DNA of 64,000 nt from Acidobacteriota bacterium (lineage in GTDB: Bacteria > Acidobacteriota > Blastocatellia > Pyrinomonadales > Pyrinomonadaceae). Shown here piece by piece: positions 16,333 through 24,310 of the stretch (positions are counted from its first letter, which is position 1; each line of letters starts with the position of its first letter). Location of the stretch: positions 679,001 through 743,000 of the forward strand of contig JADKEF010000001.1 in NCBI GenBank assembly GCA_016718135.1, given 5' to 3'. A program made the position numbers and the translations under genes. The notes beneath the pieces were generated by a model. It was not told the DNA's origin. It did no database searches and saw only the letters and a program-made list of their open reading frames with translations.

Positions 16333-16550
16333 CGTTCCACCTTCCATACATTCCCCACGTCGATAAATGCTGGTTTCCCGGCAGGGTTCGGAACATCGCT
16401 ATCTGAATTTCGTCCCGTTCCATTGTTCCAAACACTTCCCACACCGGTAAATACCGCGTCTTGCCATTCACGATTCAACTATTTGCCGTTTCCCAGTATC
16501 CCACTGTACCTCAAACTCCCAATTGGTAAAATAATGTCATCCGCTTGCCC
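16333..16550. repeat. Degenerate ~80-bp tandem repeat, also found at 58.4 kb
   Basis: A segment starting CGTTCCACCTTCC at 16333 recurs in worn form at 16416 (CGTTCCATTGTTCC) and roughly at 16495 (CCCACTGTACC). Each is followed by a CCCAC...GGTAAA.. stretch and a TGCC-rich end. On the minus strand, copies translate to AFIDVGNVWK and AVFTGVGSVWNN, close to AVFTDVGNVWNG from 58.4 kb. The copies are in different frames and no continuous gene remains. This is a diverged repeat family of unknown nature, in the gap upstream of the ECF sigma gene. Confidence 0.5.
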
Positions 16551-16689
16551 ATCGTGCACCGCCAAATTACGCTAGGATAAAGAATATTCGATGGATACAC
16601 TTTTCCGCCGGTAAATAGGGAATGTGACGAAAATGACAGTAAAAATGAACTGTTTGGTTTGAATTTACACTTTCGGGGTCAATTTATTG

Positions 16690-16718
16690 TTGACAGCCGG
16701 AGAGGCCTTTGGTAATCT
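16690..16718 (+). promoter_or_regulatory. Sigma-70-like promoter in the 16.2-17.1 kb gap
   Basis: A perfect -35 box TTGACA (16690-16695) is followed after 17 bp by TAATCT (16713-16718), a fair -10. It points rightward into the TTAG arrays and the hairpin at 16859-16900. No protein-coding frame of note follows. Confidence 0.45.
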
Positions 16719-16738
16719 TCGATTGTTCTTGGTTGATT

Positions 16739-16840
16739 GTTAGTTAGTTAGTTTGATAGTTAGTTAGATAGTTAGTTTGGCGGTTACTTCGGTAGCTGCT
16801 CTGTTAGTTAGATAGTTAGTTAACGTGTTAGTTAGTTAGT
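16739..16840. repeat. Interrupted tetranucleotide arrays (GTTA/TTAG)n
   Basis: Two runs built from GTTA units, with occasional GATA units (about 16739-16778 and 16803-16840). They are separated by a 25-bp unique piece (GGCGGTTACTTCGGTAGCTG). There is no coding sense. The arrays lie between a promoter-like site and a terminator-like hairpin, so they would be transcribed. Confidence 0.7.
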
Positions 16841-16858
16841 TTTCAACCAGAACAAGGG

Positions 16859-16900
16859 AATGCTCGCATGGCGTCAAAACCAAGCGGGCATTTTCCTTTT
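16859..16900 (+). terminator. Terminator-like hairpin
   Basis: AATGCTCGC (16859-16867) pairs with GCGGGCATT (16884-16892), nine pairs including one G-U. The loop is 16 nt and TTCCTTTT follows. Oriented for plus-strand transcription. Confidence 0.5.
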
Positions 16901-16995
16901 GCACGCGAAAAAATTGTTCCAACGCAAAATATTCATTATGTGCGCTAGCGTACAAACAACCTGTCTTGCGAAGCGGAGAATAAAGTGTGTTTTTT

Positions 16996-17127
16996 CCATT
17001 CCTTTCTGTCTATTGATGAACACTCGTTAGTGGGAATGGGTGGTGAAAACTTGTTGGGTTCCTCTCAACTTGGCAGCAATGAGCTGCGATCTGGGAACGG
17101 CTGAGCTAACGATCAGCCGTTCTTTTT
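16996..17127 (+). ncRNA. Candidate structured RNA ending in a perfect terminator
   Basis: Nested helices are readable on the plus strand. CCATTCC (16996-17002) pairs with GGAATGG (17033-17039) and encloses CACT/AGTG (17021-17032). GTTG/CAAC (17053-17069) and GCAGC/GCTGC (17073-17087) follow. The last element is a 10-bp terminator stem GAACGGCTGA (17095-17104) / TCAGCCGTTC (17113-17122) with TTTTT after it. The next gene is convergent, so nothing downstream needs this terminator except an RNA made in this gap. I recognise no family, and the 5' end is not defined. Confidence 0.4.
17095..17127 (+). terminator. Perfect intrinsic terminator without an upstream protein gene
   Basis: Ten-bp uninterrupted stem, 8-nt loop and U5 tract on the plus strand. 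The opposite strand has no U-run after the stem, so it does not serve the convergent phosphoesterase gene ending at 17162. Confidence 0.75.
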
Positions 17128-17161
17128 CTTGCGACAATTTCCTGAAAAGGACGGGAGCGGT

Positions 17162-18061
17162 CTATTTGGATACAACTGTAAGTACCACTATTTCCGGTGG
17201 AACCATAAATCTCAATGGTAGAACACTCATCCCGATCCCGCTGGTAACGAAGAGATCGACATTTTTCTCACGGATGTGGCCGTATGCGTATTTTTGGCCA
17301 AAGGTTGAGGGGACTATCATTCGTCCAAAAACCGGGAACCACACCTGCCCGCCGTGTGTGTGGCCCGCGAGGAAGAGGGTGAGGTCCGGCGAGATCGACA
17401 GATCGCCCGTAACGATCGGGAAAACGTCCGGACTGTGTTGGAGAACGATCAATTTCCCTTCGCCCGAGGCGTCGACGATCTGTTTAATGTCGGCCGAGGT
17501 TTCTTTCCAGGACTTTGTTAGGCGTAAATGGTCTTTTGTGCCCAGTATGCGGAGTGCCTTATTGCCTTTCTGGATCGTCGCGACTTCGTTTTGAAGCACT
17601 TTATAACCGACGCGTGTGAATTCCGCCGCCACTTTATCTTCGCCAAACTCTCCGTCATGATTTCCCATTACCGCGAACACGCCGTAAGTTGATCTTAGGC
17701 CCTTGAGATTGTCAGCGATGTCTGCGGGCGACATTTTCAAGGGCCGTTTACCAACCTCGCCTTCATATTTCTGCGAAACGAAGTCGCCGAGCATCACAAT
17801 GATGTCAGCATTCTGCTCGTTTGTCTTCTCGACGACCATCCGCAGCCGCTCGGCGGTCATGTAATTAGATCCACCATGAATATCGCTAAGCACCGCGATC
17901 CGCAAACCATCAAATTCGGCGTCCCAATTACTTGTTTCAATTGTTTCCTGCCTAATTACAAGTCGTTGCGGCTCGATATAATATGCGTAGGATAATAAGA
18001 CGAGGCAAAGAACGCCGGCGAGGGGGAAAAGATAGAGAAAATGTCGGCGTTTGGAGAGCAT
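17162..18061 (-). CDS. Membrane-anchored metallophosphoesterase (YkuE-like)
   Basis: 299-aa calcineurin-like phosphoesterase. An N-terminal membrane helix (about 8-28) anchors it, with the catalytic domain outside or at the membrane face. The metal-binding motifs appear in order: LSDIHGG (about 55-61), MLGDFV, MGNHDGEFG, LVLQHSPD and LAGHTHGGQ. This order fits YkuE-type enzymes, which act on UDP-diacylglucosamine or other phosphoesters, but the substrate cannot be read from sequence. It is a single minus-strand gene with a long inverted repeat just upstream. Confidence 0.88.
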   Translation of the reverse strand: MLSKRRHFLYLFPLAGVLCLVLLSYAYYIEPQRLVIRQETIETSNWDAEFDGLRIAVLSDIHGGSNYMTAERLRMVVEKTNEQNADIIVMLGDFVSQKYEGEVGKRPLKMSPADIADNLKGLRSTYGVFAVMGNHDGEFGEDKVAAEFTRVGYKVLQNEVATIQKGNKALRILGTKDHLRLTKSWKETSADIKQIVDASGEGKLIVLQHSPDVFPIVTGDLSISPDLTLFLAGHTHGGQVWFPVFGRMIVPSTFGQKYAYGHIREKNVDLFVTSGIGMSVLPLRFMVPPEIVVLTVVSK

Positions 18062-18085
18062 TGAGATTTTATCGCGTAGCGATAT

Positions 18086-18168
18086 TTGATTGTAGCCGTG
18101 GGTGAAAACCAGGGTAGAAGCAAAGTTTTGATTTGTTTCCGTGGGTTAGCACCCACAGCTACAATCAA
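18086..18168. repeat. Long intergenic inverted repeat
   Basis: The arm TTGATTGTAGCCGTGGGTG (18086-18104) pairs with CACCCACAGCTACAATCAA (18150-18168), with one internal mismatch or bulge. The right arm has its own small GTGGGTTAGCACCCAC palindrome (about 18141-18155). It lies between two minus-strand genes, 3' of the UbiD homologue. It lacks a U-run, so it looks like a dispersed palindromic element more than a terminator. Confidence 0.6.
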
Positions 18169-18194
18169 AAGCCGCTAACGTGGCGAAGAACATT

Positions 18195-19948
18195 TTATCC
18201 AAAATAGTCCTTCCAACGACCATCCACCAACCTAACAATATCCTCGCGAGGCTCAACGACCTTCGGGTACCAAGGTTTCATTCTCGCGTCGATGACGACC
18301 GGGGCTTCGTAGCCTATATGGTTGTTTTTCAGAGACATTTCGCTCGCGAAAATGTCGCTCGCGGGATCGAATCTAGTCCATGTCGCCCACAAAAACTTGT
18401 CGGCAGTACGCGCAAATTCGATATCGTCGTGGACGACCACCATTTGCCAATTTTTGAACGCAGCGTGATCCGCAATCCGTGCAGCGAGATCTTTATCGTC
18501 TTCGTACGGAACTGCTTCGACGACGAGACAACCTCTGCAGAAAGGCTCGGCTTTGCTGACACCTTGCGGAAGATCTCCGGAGAATTCCACAGCGAGATCC
18601 CTTTTCGCCTCGCCAACTCCCATCAAGATCGCCTTGCTTCCGTGGTTTACCTTTCCGCTCGCGTAATCAAGAGTGTCGAATGCCGTCTGGCTGAAAATAT
18701 GGAGATCGCGGTTCCATTCAACACGTGCAAGAATGTGCTCAAATAGTGATTTAAAGTCACCAAGGTCCTGCGGGGTATCGGTGAGAAGCAAGAACTTTGT
18801 CAGCGTGAGTTGCCCTTCCCCCAAAATTCTAAATCCGGCGGAAAGAGCCTCGCGAGCATATCTTTCTCTCACCACGGCAGCCGCGAGGGAGTGAAATCCC
18901 GTTTGCCCATAACTCCAGAGATCACGAACCGCAGGCATTACTAGTGGAAATAGTGGCGAAAGCAACTCCTGCAAATAATCGCCGATGAAATAATCTTCCT
19001 GTTTGGGCTTTCCGACGACCGTTGCGGGCCAAATTGCGTCTTTTCGATGGAAAACGGCGTCCGCACGGAACACGGGATAATCGTGTTTGAGCGAATAATA
19101 TCCGTAATGATCTCCAAAAGGCCCTTCGGGACGGCGTTCGTGCGGCGCGACGTGCCCGCAGATCGCAAATTCGGTCTCGGCGATAAGCCGATGACGATCG
19201 TCCCCCATCGGATTACTTGTCGTAGTGATCTTTTGGCCGGCAAGCAAAGACGCAAGCATTAATTCGGGTATTCCCTCAGGCAAGGGAGCGATCGCGGACA
19301 ATATCAAAGCCGGCGGACCGCCTACAAAAATCGTCACGGGCAATGCCTCATTCTGCTGTTCCGCTTCGAAATAATGAAAACCACCACCTTTGCCGATCTG
19401 CCAGTGCATCCCCGTCTCTGTTTCGTTATATCTTTGGATCCGATACATCCCCAGATTCGGCTTCTTATCCGTAGGACTCTCAGTATAAACGAGCGGAAGC
19501 GTGACAAAATGCCCACCGTCTTCATGCCAAAGCTGGAGAAGCGGAAGTTTTGTCAGATCCACTGAGGGTTGTCTGGATTCTAAAATAGGAGCCCGGCTGA
19601 CGGATCTGGTACCCAACTTTGCTGCAGAAAATCCAAGATCGCGGAATTCCCAGAGCTTACCAAGTCTCGGGGAAGGAGAGTTTCTGCAGCATGTACGGCA
19701 CGTTTTACGAATTCCAAAGGCTTAGAGCCAAACGCCAGATCGATACGACGTCTTGTGCCAAACAGATTTGTGACTACGGGGAACTCTGAGCCTTTCACAT
19801 TAGTAAAAAGCAAAGCTTTCCCTTGTTCGTCGATCACCCGGCGATGTATTTCGGCGATCTCGAGATACGGATCGACCTGTGCAGAGACCTCGATGATCTC
19901 GTTTTCCCGGCGGAGCAGATCAAGAAATGAACGCAGACTGGTGTGCAT
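18195..19948 (-). pseudogene. UbiD-family decarboxylase, one-base frameshift
   Basis: Homologue of the prenylated-FMN-dependent UbiD decarboxylases (ubiquinone, menaquinone and aromatic-acid pathways). The N-terminal frame (from ATG 19948) reads through LLFTNVKGSEFPVVTNLFG to AVHAAETLLPR and then leaves frame. The C-terminal frame carries LPLLQLWHEDGGHFVTLPLV, MHWQIGKGGGFHYFEAE, the EGPFGDHYGYYS motif and KAILMGVGEAKRD. Adding one base to the GGGG run at 19669-19672 (CCCC on the coding strand) joins them as LLPPRLGKLWEFRDLG, as expected for the family. It is probably a sequencing indel. UbiX, the flavin partner, is not in the window. Confidence 0.85.
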
Positions 19949-20069
19949 ATTTGTCGGCGGAGGGGACAACAATTATTGAAGCAAAGCAAAATAGAAAGGG
20001 CAACCCGTGCGCCCTGAACAACGTATTTACCGTCTCATCGCATCGTATGCGTGTCCTTAACAACAATTT

Positions 20070-21356
20070 ATGAAGCGAATCAGTCTTTTTGTAGCGATAT
20101 TCGTCCTTTTCGCCGTCTCAGCATCTGCCCAGACTTTGGAAGAAATGGCACAAGCCCGCCAAGCTGAACAGTTAGCGGTCAAGGCTTATCAAGCGAAGAA
20201 TTTTGCAGAGTTTCTAGCTCAAATGTCCCTCGCAAATGCCGCCCGTCCCAATCATCCGAGGCTGATATACAATCTTGCAAGCGCTTTTGCCGTGAACGGG
20301 CAGACGGAAAACGCTCTAAATTCGCTGGAGCGTTTGGCGAAGATGGGATTGTTTTTCGAAATCGCAAAAGATGAAGATTTTAAGGCGTTGGCAGGCAGCG
20401 ATGGGTTTAAGGCGATCGAAAAGAAGTTCGCTGGGAACAAAAAGGCTGTGAGTAACAGCTCGCGGGCGTTTTCACTAGACGACAAGACCCTGATCAGCGA
20501 AGCTTTGGCTTATAACGCAAAGTCGCAGACCTTTTACGTCGGCAGCGTGCATCAACGGAAGATCGTCGCGGTCAAAAATGGGGTTGCGACGGATTTTTCG
20601 TCTACTGCTGACGGGCTTTGGAGTGTCTTGGGAATGCGAGTTGATCTCGCACGTGGGTTTCTATGGGTTTGCACCGCTGCACTACCACAAATGCGTGGTT
20701 TTGATGCGAAAGACAACGGAAGATCCGGCATATTCAAATACGACCTCCGCAAGGGTAAGCTGAGTAAGAAATATATTCTTCCGGAGGGAAATCATACACT
20801 CGGAGATGTGCTGATCGACCGCGAAGGTGCTGTTTTTGCTACCGATAGCAATTCACCCGTCATCTACATGATCGATCCGAAGCGTGATGAGTTAGAAGAA
20901 TTTGTGCGGTCCGACAATTTTGCGTCGCTCCAAGGGCTTGCGTTCTCTAGCGGTGACGAGGAAATGTATGTTGCCGATTATTCCAAAGGGATCCTTCGAA
21001 TTGATATGGCGACGAAGAAGGTCGTCCAACTAAAGGCTGGCGAAAATGTGACTTTGCTAGGCATTGACGGGCTCTATTATTATCGCGGAAAGCTCATTGC
21101 TATTCAGAACGGTGTCACGCCGCATCGAGTCGTTAGTTTCTCGGTCAGCGGAGATTGGATCGAGGAATTTAAGACTCTCGAGGCGAATCACGCGGACTTT
21201 ATGGAGCCGACATTAGGCACATTGATCGGCGATGATTTCTATTATGTCGCGAACAGCCAATGGCCGCTTGTAAATGAAAAAGCGGAACTGAATATGGATA
21301 AGCTTCGGCAACCGGTTGTGTTGAAATTAGACGCAAAAAAGGCATTGGCGAAGTAA
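20070..21356 (+). CDS. Exported beta-propeller (SMP-30/NHL-like) protein with TPR-like N-terminus
   Basis: 428-aa secreted protein. A signal peptide (about 1-20) ends in SASAQ. Residues 25-115 form helical TPR-like repeats (HPRLIYNLASAFAVNGQTENALNSLERL). From about residue 130 onward, repeated four-stranded segments such as LGDVLIDREGAVFATDSNSPVIYMIDP and LQGLAFSSGDEEMYVADYSKGILRID look like the SMP-30/gluconolactonase or NHL six-bladed propeller. Enzymatic residues are not obvious, so a binding or sensing role is equally possible. It is a stand-alone plus-strand gene. No operon partners. Confidence 0.7.
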   Translation: MKRISLFVAIFVLFAVSASAQTLEEMAQARQAEQLAVKAYQAKNFAEFLAQMSLANAARPNHPRLIYNLASAFAVNGQTENALNSLERLAKMGLFFEIAKDEDFKALAGSDGFKAIEKKFAGNKKAVSNSSRAFSLDDKTLISEALAYNAKSQTFYVGSVHQRKIVAVKNGVATDFSSTADGLWSVLGMRVDLARGFLWVCTAALPQMRGFDAKDNGRSGIFKYDLRKGKLSKKYILPEGNHTLGDVLIDREGAVFATDSNSPVIYMIDPKRDELEEFVRSDNFASLQGLAFSSGDEEMYVADYSKGILRIDMATKKVVQLKAGENVTLLGIDGLYYYRGKLIAIQNGVTPHRVVSFSVSGDWIEEFKTLEANHADFMEPTLGTLIGDDFYYVANSQWPLVNEKAELNMDKLRQPVVLKLDAKKALAK

Positions 21357-21393
21357 CCAATGCCTTTTCGAACCTGCCGCGGGATATTTAGTT

Positions 21394-22242
21394 CTACTGA
21401 TAATCGTAAAAACCCTTACCGCTCTTCCGCCCGAGCCAACCGGCGTCGACGTATTTCTTTAAAAGCGGCGACGGACGGTATTTCGGATCACCGAGTCCTT
21501 CGTGAAGGACGTTAAGAATCGCGAGGCACACGTCCAGGCCGATAAAATCTGCCAATGTGAGCGGCCCCATCGGGTGATTCATTCCGAGCTTCATTATTTC
21601 ATCGATCGATTCTTTAGTTGCGACGCCTTCGTGAAGGGCAAAGATCGCCTCGTTGATCATCGGCATCAGGACGCGATTCGAAACAAAACCCGGATAGTCA
21701 TTGCACTCTACAGGCACCTTTCCAAGCTGCTCGGAGAGATCTTTCACCTTCGCGTAAGTCTCATCAGATGTTGCAATTCCACGGATAACCTCAACCAGTT
21801 TCATAAGTGGAACCGGATTAAAGAAATGCATTCCGATGACTTTGTCTGGGCGCTTTGTTGTCGCAGCGATCTTGGTAATCGAGATCGAAGAGGTATTCGA
21901 AGAAAGTATTGCATCGGGGCCGCAGATCGCATCGAGTTTTTCGAAGATCTGCTTTTTGATCTCAAAATTCTCAGACGCCGCCTCGACTACTAGTGAGCAG
22001 TTTTTCACGTCGTCCAGGCTTGTCGTCGTCGTAATACGAGCCAAAACCTCAGCCTTTTCCTCCTCGGTCATCGTTTCTTTCTTCACAAAACGATCGAGAC
22101 TTTTGCTAATATTCGCGATGCCGCGCTCGACAAATTCCGCCGACACGTCGCACATCACAACATCAAACCCAGCACCTGCAGCCGTTTGAGCAATCCCATT
22201 GCCCATCGTTCCTGCACCAATTACTCCAATTATTTCACTCAT
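21394..22242 (-). CDS. 3-hydroxyacyl-CoA (3-hydroxybutyryl-CoA) dehydrogenase
   Basis: Oxidises 3-hydroxyacyl-CoA to 3-oxoacyl-CoA with NAD(P), for fatty-acid or butyrate-type metabolism. From ATG 22242 the product is 282 aa, the normal length. The Rossmann motif GVIGAGTMGNGIAQ is at the very N-terminus. SSNTSSISITKIA, the catalytic His in GMHFFNPVPLMKLVE, and CNDYPGFVSNRVLMP follow. The ATG is chosen because AAGGGA lies 6 nt upstream. Longer in-frame extensions add nonconserved residues overlapping the next gene. The thiolase at 22947 uses its product. Confidence 0.93.
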   Translation of the reverse strand: MSEIIGVIGAGTMGNGIAQTAAGAGFDVVMCDVSAEFVERGIANISKSLDRFVKKETMTEEEKAEVLARITTTTSLDDVKNCSLVVEAASENFEIKKQIFEKLDAICGPDAILSSNTSSISITKIAATTKRPDKVIGMHFFNPVPLMKLVEVIRGIATSDETYAKVKDLSEQLGKVPVECNDYPGFVSNRVLMPMINEAIFALHEGVATKESIDEIMKLGMNHPMGPLTLADFIGLDVCLAILNVLHEGLGDPKYRPSPLLKKYVDAGWLGRKSGKGFYDYQ

Positions 22243-22363
22243 ATATTCCCTTGATCTACCGAACAAAAACCAAAGAACGAATTTATCAAATCGCTCGAAC
22301 AAAACAAACGGGCGACCGAAGATAACTTCGAATCGCCCGTCAATCCCATAGATTGCCGACAAA

Positions 22364-22804
22364 TTACTGCCAACTATTCGGCGGAGGTGGTGGAGCGTAC
22401 ATCTGACGGCTGTCATGTCCGGTAAGGGCGTAAAACTCCTTCCCTTTGTCACCAAACAAGAACCAAAGCCCATAAACGCCGAGTGCTGTGCCGAGCGGAA
22501 AGCTTAATAGCGAAAGTATGCTCCCAATGATGCCAAGTGTACGGCCGATCGGCCTTTCCTTGAGCATCTTGAAACCAATGAGTAGATCTAACGCTGCAAA
22601 CGCAAGCATTATTATTGCAACCAAGACGCCGACACCCATGAAAACACCGCCGATCACCTGTTCGTCCTCGCGACGGGAATTAGCCAGCATCGCACCACCA
22701 AGAGCAACGTAAACTAGTGCCGCGATGATCCCGCCGAATAATTGCAGTCCACCCTGGACGAAGAAGAAAATGCTCAATAATTTGTTATGTTCTTTGCCTG
22801 TCAT
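22364..22804 (-). CDS. Small multi-pass membrane protein
   Basis: 146-aa membrane protein with four hydrophobic helices (about 10-32, 50-70, 82-100 and 105-125) and a short Pro-rich C-terminus (APPPPPNSWQ). I recognise no catalytic motif and no firm family. It lies between the thiolase and hydroxyacyl-CoA dehydrogenase genes on the same strand, but with a REP-like palindrome upstream, so a functional link to them is not implied. Confidence 0.7.
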   Translation of the reverse strand: MTGKEHNKLLSIFFFVQGGLQLFGGIIAALVYVALGGAMLANSRREDEQVIGGVFMGVGVLVAIIMLAFAALDLLIGFKMLKERPIGRTLGIIGSILSLLSFPLGTALGVYGLWFLFGDKGKEFYALTGHDSRQMYAPPPPPNSWQ

Positions 22805-22884
22805 TTTTAAGCCTCGGATATAAGTTCAAACTCTTACTTTGTAGAACGTTTGAACCTACATCCGAGTTGCATCATTTGTCGGAC

Positions 22885-22931
22885 CGCAGGCTGACAGCCT
22901 GCGAGCCATCAACCGTCAGGCTGGCGGCCTG
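22885..22931. repeat. REP-like palindromes (CCGCAGGCTGxCAGCCTGCGG family)
   Basis: CGCAGGCTGACAGCCTGCG (22885-22903) and CAGGCTGGCGGCCTG (22917-22931) are adjacent palindromes of the same sequence family as 37470-37496. They lie between the thiolase stop and the next minus-strand gene. Confidence 0.65.
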
Positions 22932-22946
22932 CCGTTCGACGAACAC

Positions 22947-24140
22947 CTAGTCTCGCTCGACTGCCAGTGCTACTGAATTACCACCACCAAGACAGAGAGC
23001 CGCGACGCCGCGTTTTGCGCCGCGTCGTTTCATCTCATAGAGCAAGGTCGTCAGCACGCGGCCGCCGGAATTGCCGATCGCGTGGCCAAGAGCGACCGCA
23101 CCACCATTTACGTTGACGCGATCAATGTCGAGGCCGAGTTCTTGCATCACGCCGAGCGCCTGAACTGAGAATGCTTCGTTTAGTTCGAAGAGGTCTACGT
23201 CAGCCATCGACCAACCTGCTTTTGCTAGAACATTCTGCACACCTTTAACAGGAGCCATCATGATGAGCTTTGGCTCGATTCCTGAGGAAGCCCACGCGAC
23301 CACGCGGCCGAGCGGTTCGATACTGCCTGCTGCCGCATTTTCCGCGGATGTGACAACGAGTGCGGAGGCTCCATCGTTTACTCCTGGAGCATTACCCGCC
23401 GTGACGGTTCCGCCATCTTTCTTAAATGCGGGCTTGAGCTTGCCAAGGCTTTCTGCAGTTGTGTCAGGACGAACAGGCTCGTCGTAATCAAGCACGATAG
23501 CATCGCCCTTTTTCTGCGGGATCTCAATGGGAATGATCTCGTCCTTAAAACGTCCCGCAGCCTGTGCGTCGGCTGCCTTCTGGTGTGATTTTGCCGCAAA
23601 ATCATCTTGTGCTTCACGAGAGATCTGATACTTGTCGGCCACGACCTCGCCAGTGTTCCCCATGTGCCAATTTTCGAACGGGCACCATAGACCGTCGTGG
23701 ATCATCAGATCGGTCGCGGTCTGATTTCCCATGCGAAAGCCGTCGCGCGCCGTTTGCAGTGCGTATGGAATATTCGACATCGATTCCATTCCGCCAGCGA
23801 CAACGTATTCGGCATCACCGAGTTGAACCGCCTGCGACGCAAGCGCAACTGCGCGCAGTCCCGAACCGCAAACCATATTGATCGTCAAAGCTGAAACTTC
23901 CGGTGGAAGTCCCGCTTTCAATGCCGCCTGACGAGCCGGAGCCTGTCCTTGTCCTGCTGCGACAACGCAACCCATGATTACCTCGTCGATCTTCTCAGGA
24001 GCGACGCCTGCACGTGCGACGGCTTCCTTGATCGCGATCGACCCGAGTTCCGGCGCTGAGAATCCTTTTAGAAGACCCTGAAATTTACCCGTCGGCGTCC
24101 TCGCCGCGCTTATGATGACTGCTTGTTTATTTGTGCTCAT
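22947..24140 (-). CDS. Acetyl-CoA C-acetyltransferase (thiolase)
   Basis: 397-aa thiolase that condenses or cleaves acetyl-CoA and acyl-CoA units. The acylated cysteine is in MVCGSGLRAVALAS (about residue 91). The catalytic His and second Cys are in NVNGGAVALGHAIGNSGGR and AALCLGGGNSVALAVE at the C-terminus. NAPGVNDGASAL is also typical. Length and motifs match biosynthetic or degradative thiolase II. It shares strand and pathway with the 3-hydroxyacyl-CoA dehydrogenase two genes downstream. It is divergent from the large sortilin-like gene at 24311. Confidence 0.95.
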   Translation of the reverse strand: MSTNKQAVIISAARTPTGKFQGLLKGFSAPELGSIAIKEAVARAGVAPEKIDEVIMGCVVAAGQGQAPARQAALKAGLPPEVSALTINMVCGSGLRAVALASQAVQLGDAEYVVAGGMESMSNIPYALQTARDGFRMGNQTATDLMIHDGLWCPFENWHMGNTGEVVADKYQISREAQDDFAAKSHQKAADAQAAGRFKDEIIPIEIPQKKGDAIVLDYDEPVRPDTTAESLGKLKPAFKKDGGTVTAGNAPGVNDGASALVVTSAENAAAGSIEPLGRVVAWASSGIEPKLIMMAPVKGVQNVLAKAGWSMADVDLFELNEAFSVQALGVMQELGLDIDRVNVNGGAVALGHAIGNSGGRVLTTLLYEMKRRGAKRGVAALCLGGGNSVALAVERD

Positions 24141-24310
24141 ATAATTTCCTCGGTAATAAGGTAGAGTTCTTGTATCAACTGCAATCTATTATTTTATTAC
24201 GATTCAGGGGTGGGTTCAAAGCTTATGGTTGGTGTTTGTCTTTTGCTGTGGATTCGTTTAAGTTTTGAGAAACTCCGGTTCTAAATTTCACCATAGGCAG
24301 GTAATAAAAA

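Larger units (their letters stand above)
16725..16905 (+). ncRNA. Candidate short non-coding transcript containing the GTTA arrays
   Basis: Inferred from a TTGACA/TAATCT promoter upstream (start near 16725) and an intrinsic-terminator-like hairpin downstream (16859-16900). No open frame with a ribosome-binding site is seen between them. I do not recognise a known RNA family. The call depends on the promoter being real. Confidence 0.3.

Noticed and set aside
16283..16471. 62-aa minus-strand frame near the ECF sigma gene
   Set aside because: It crosses two worn repeat units in different frames. The best peptide matches are out of frame with this ORF.
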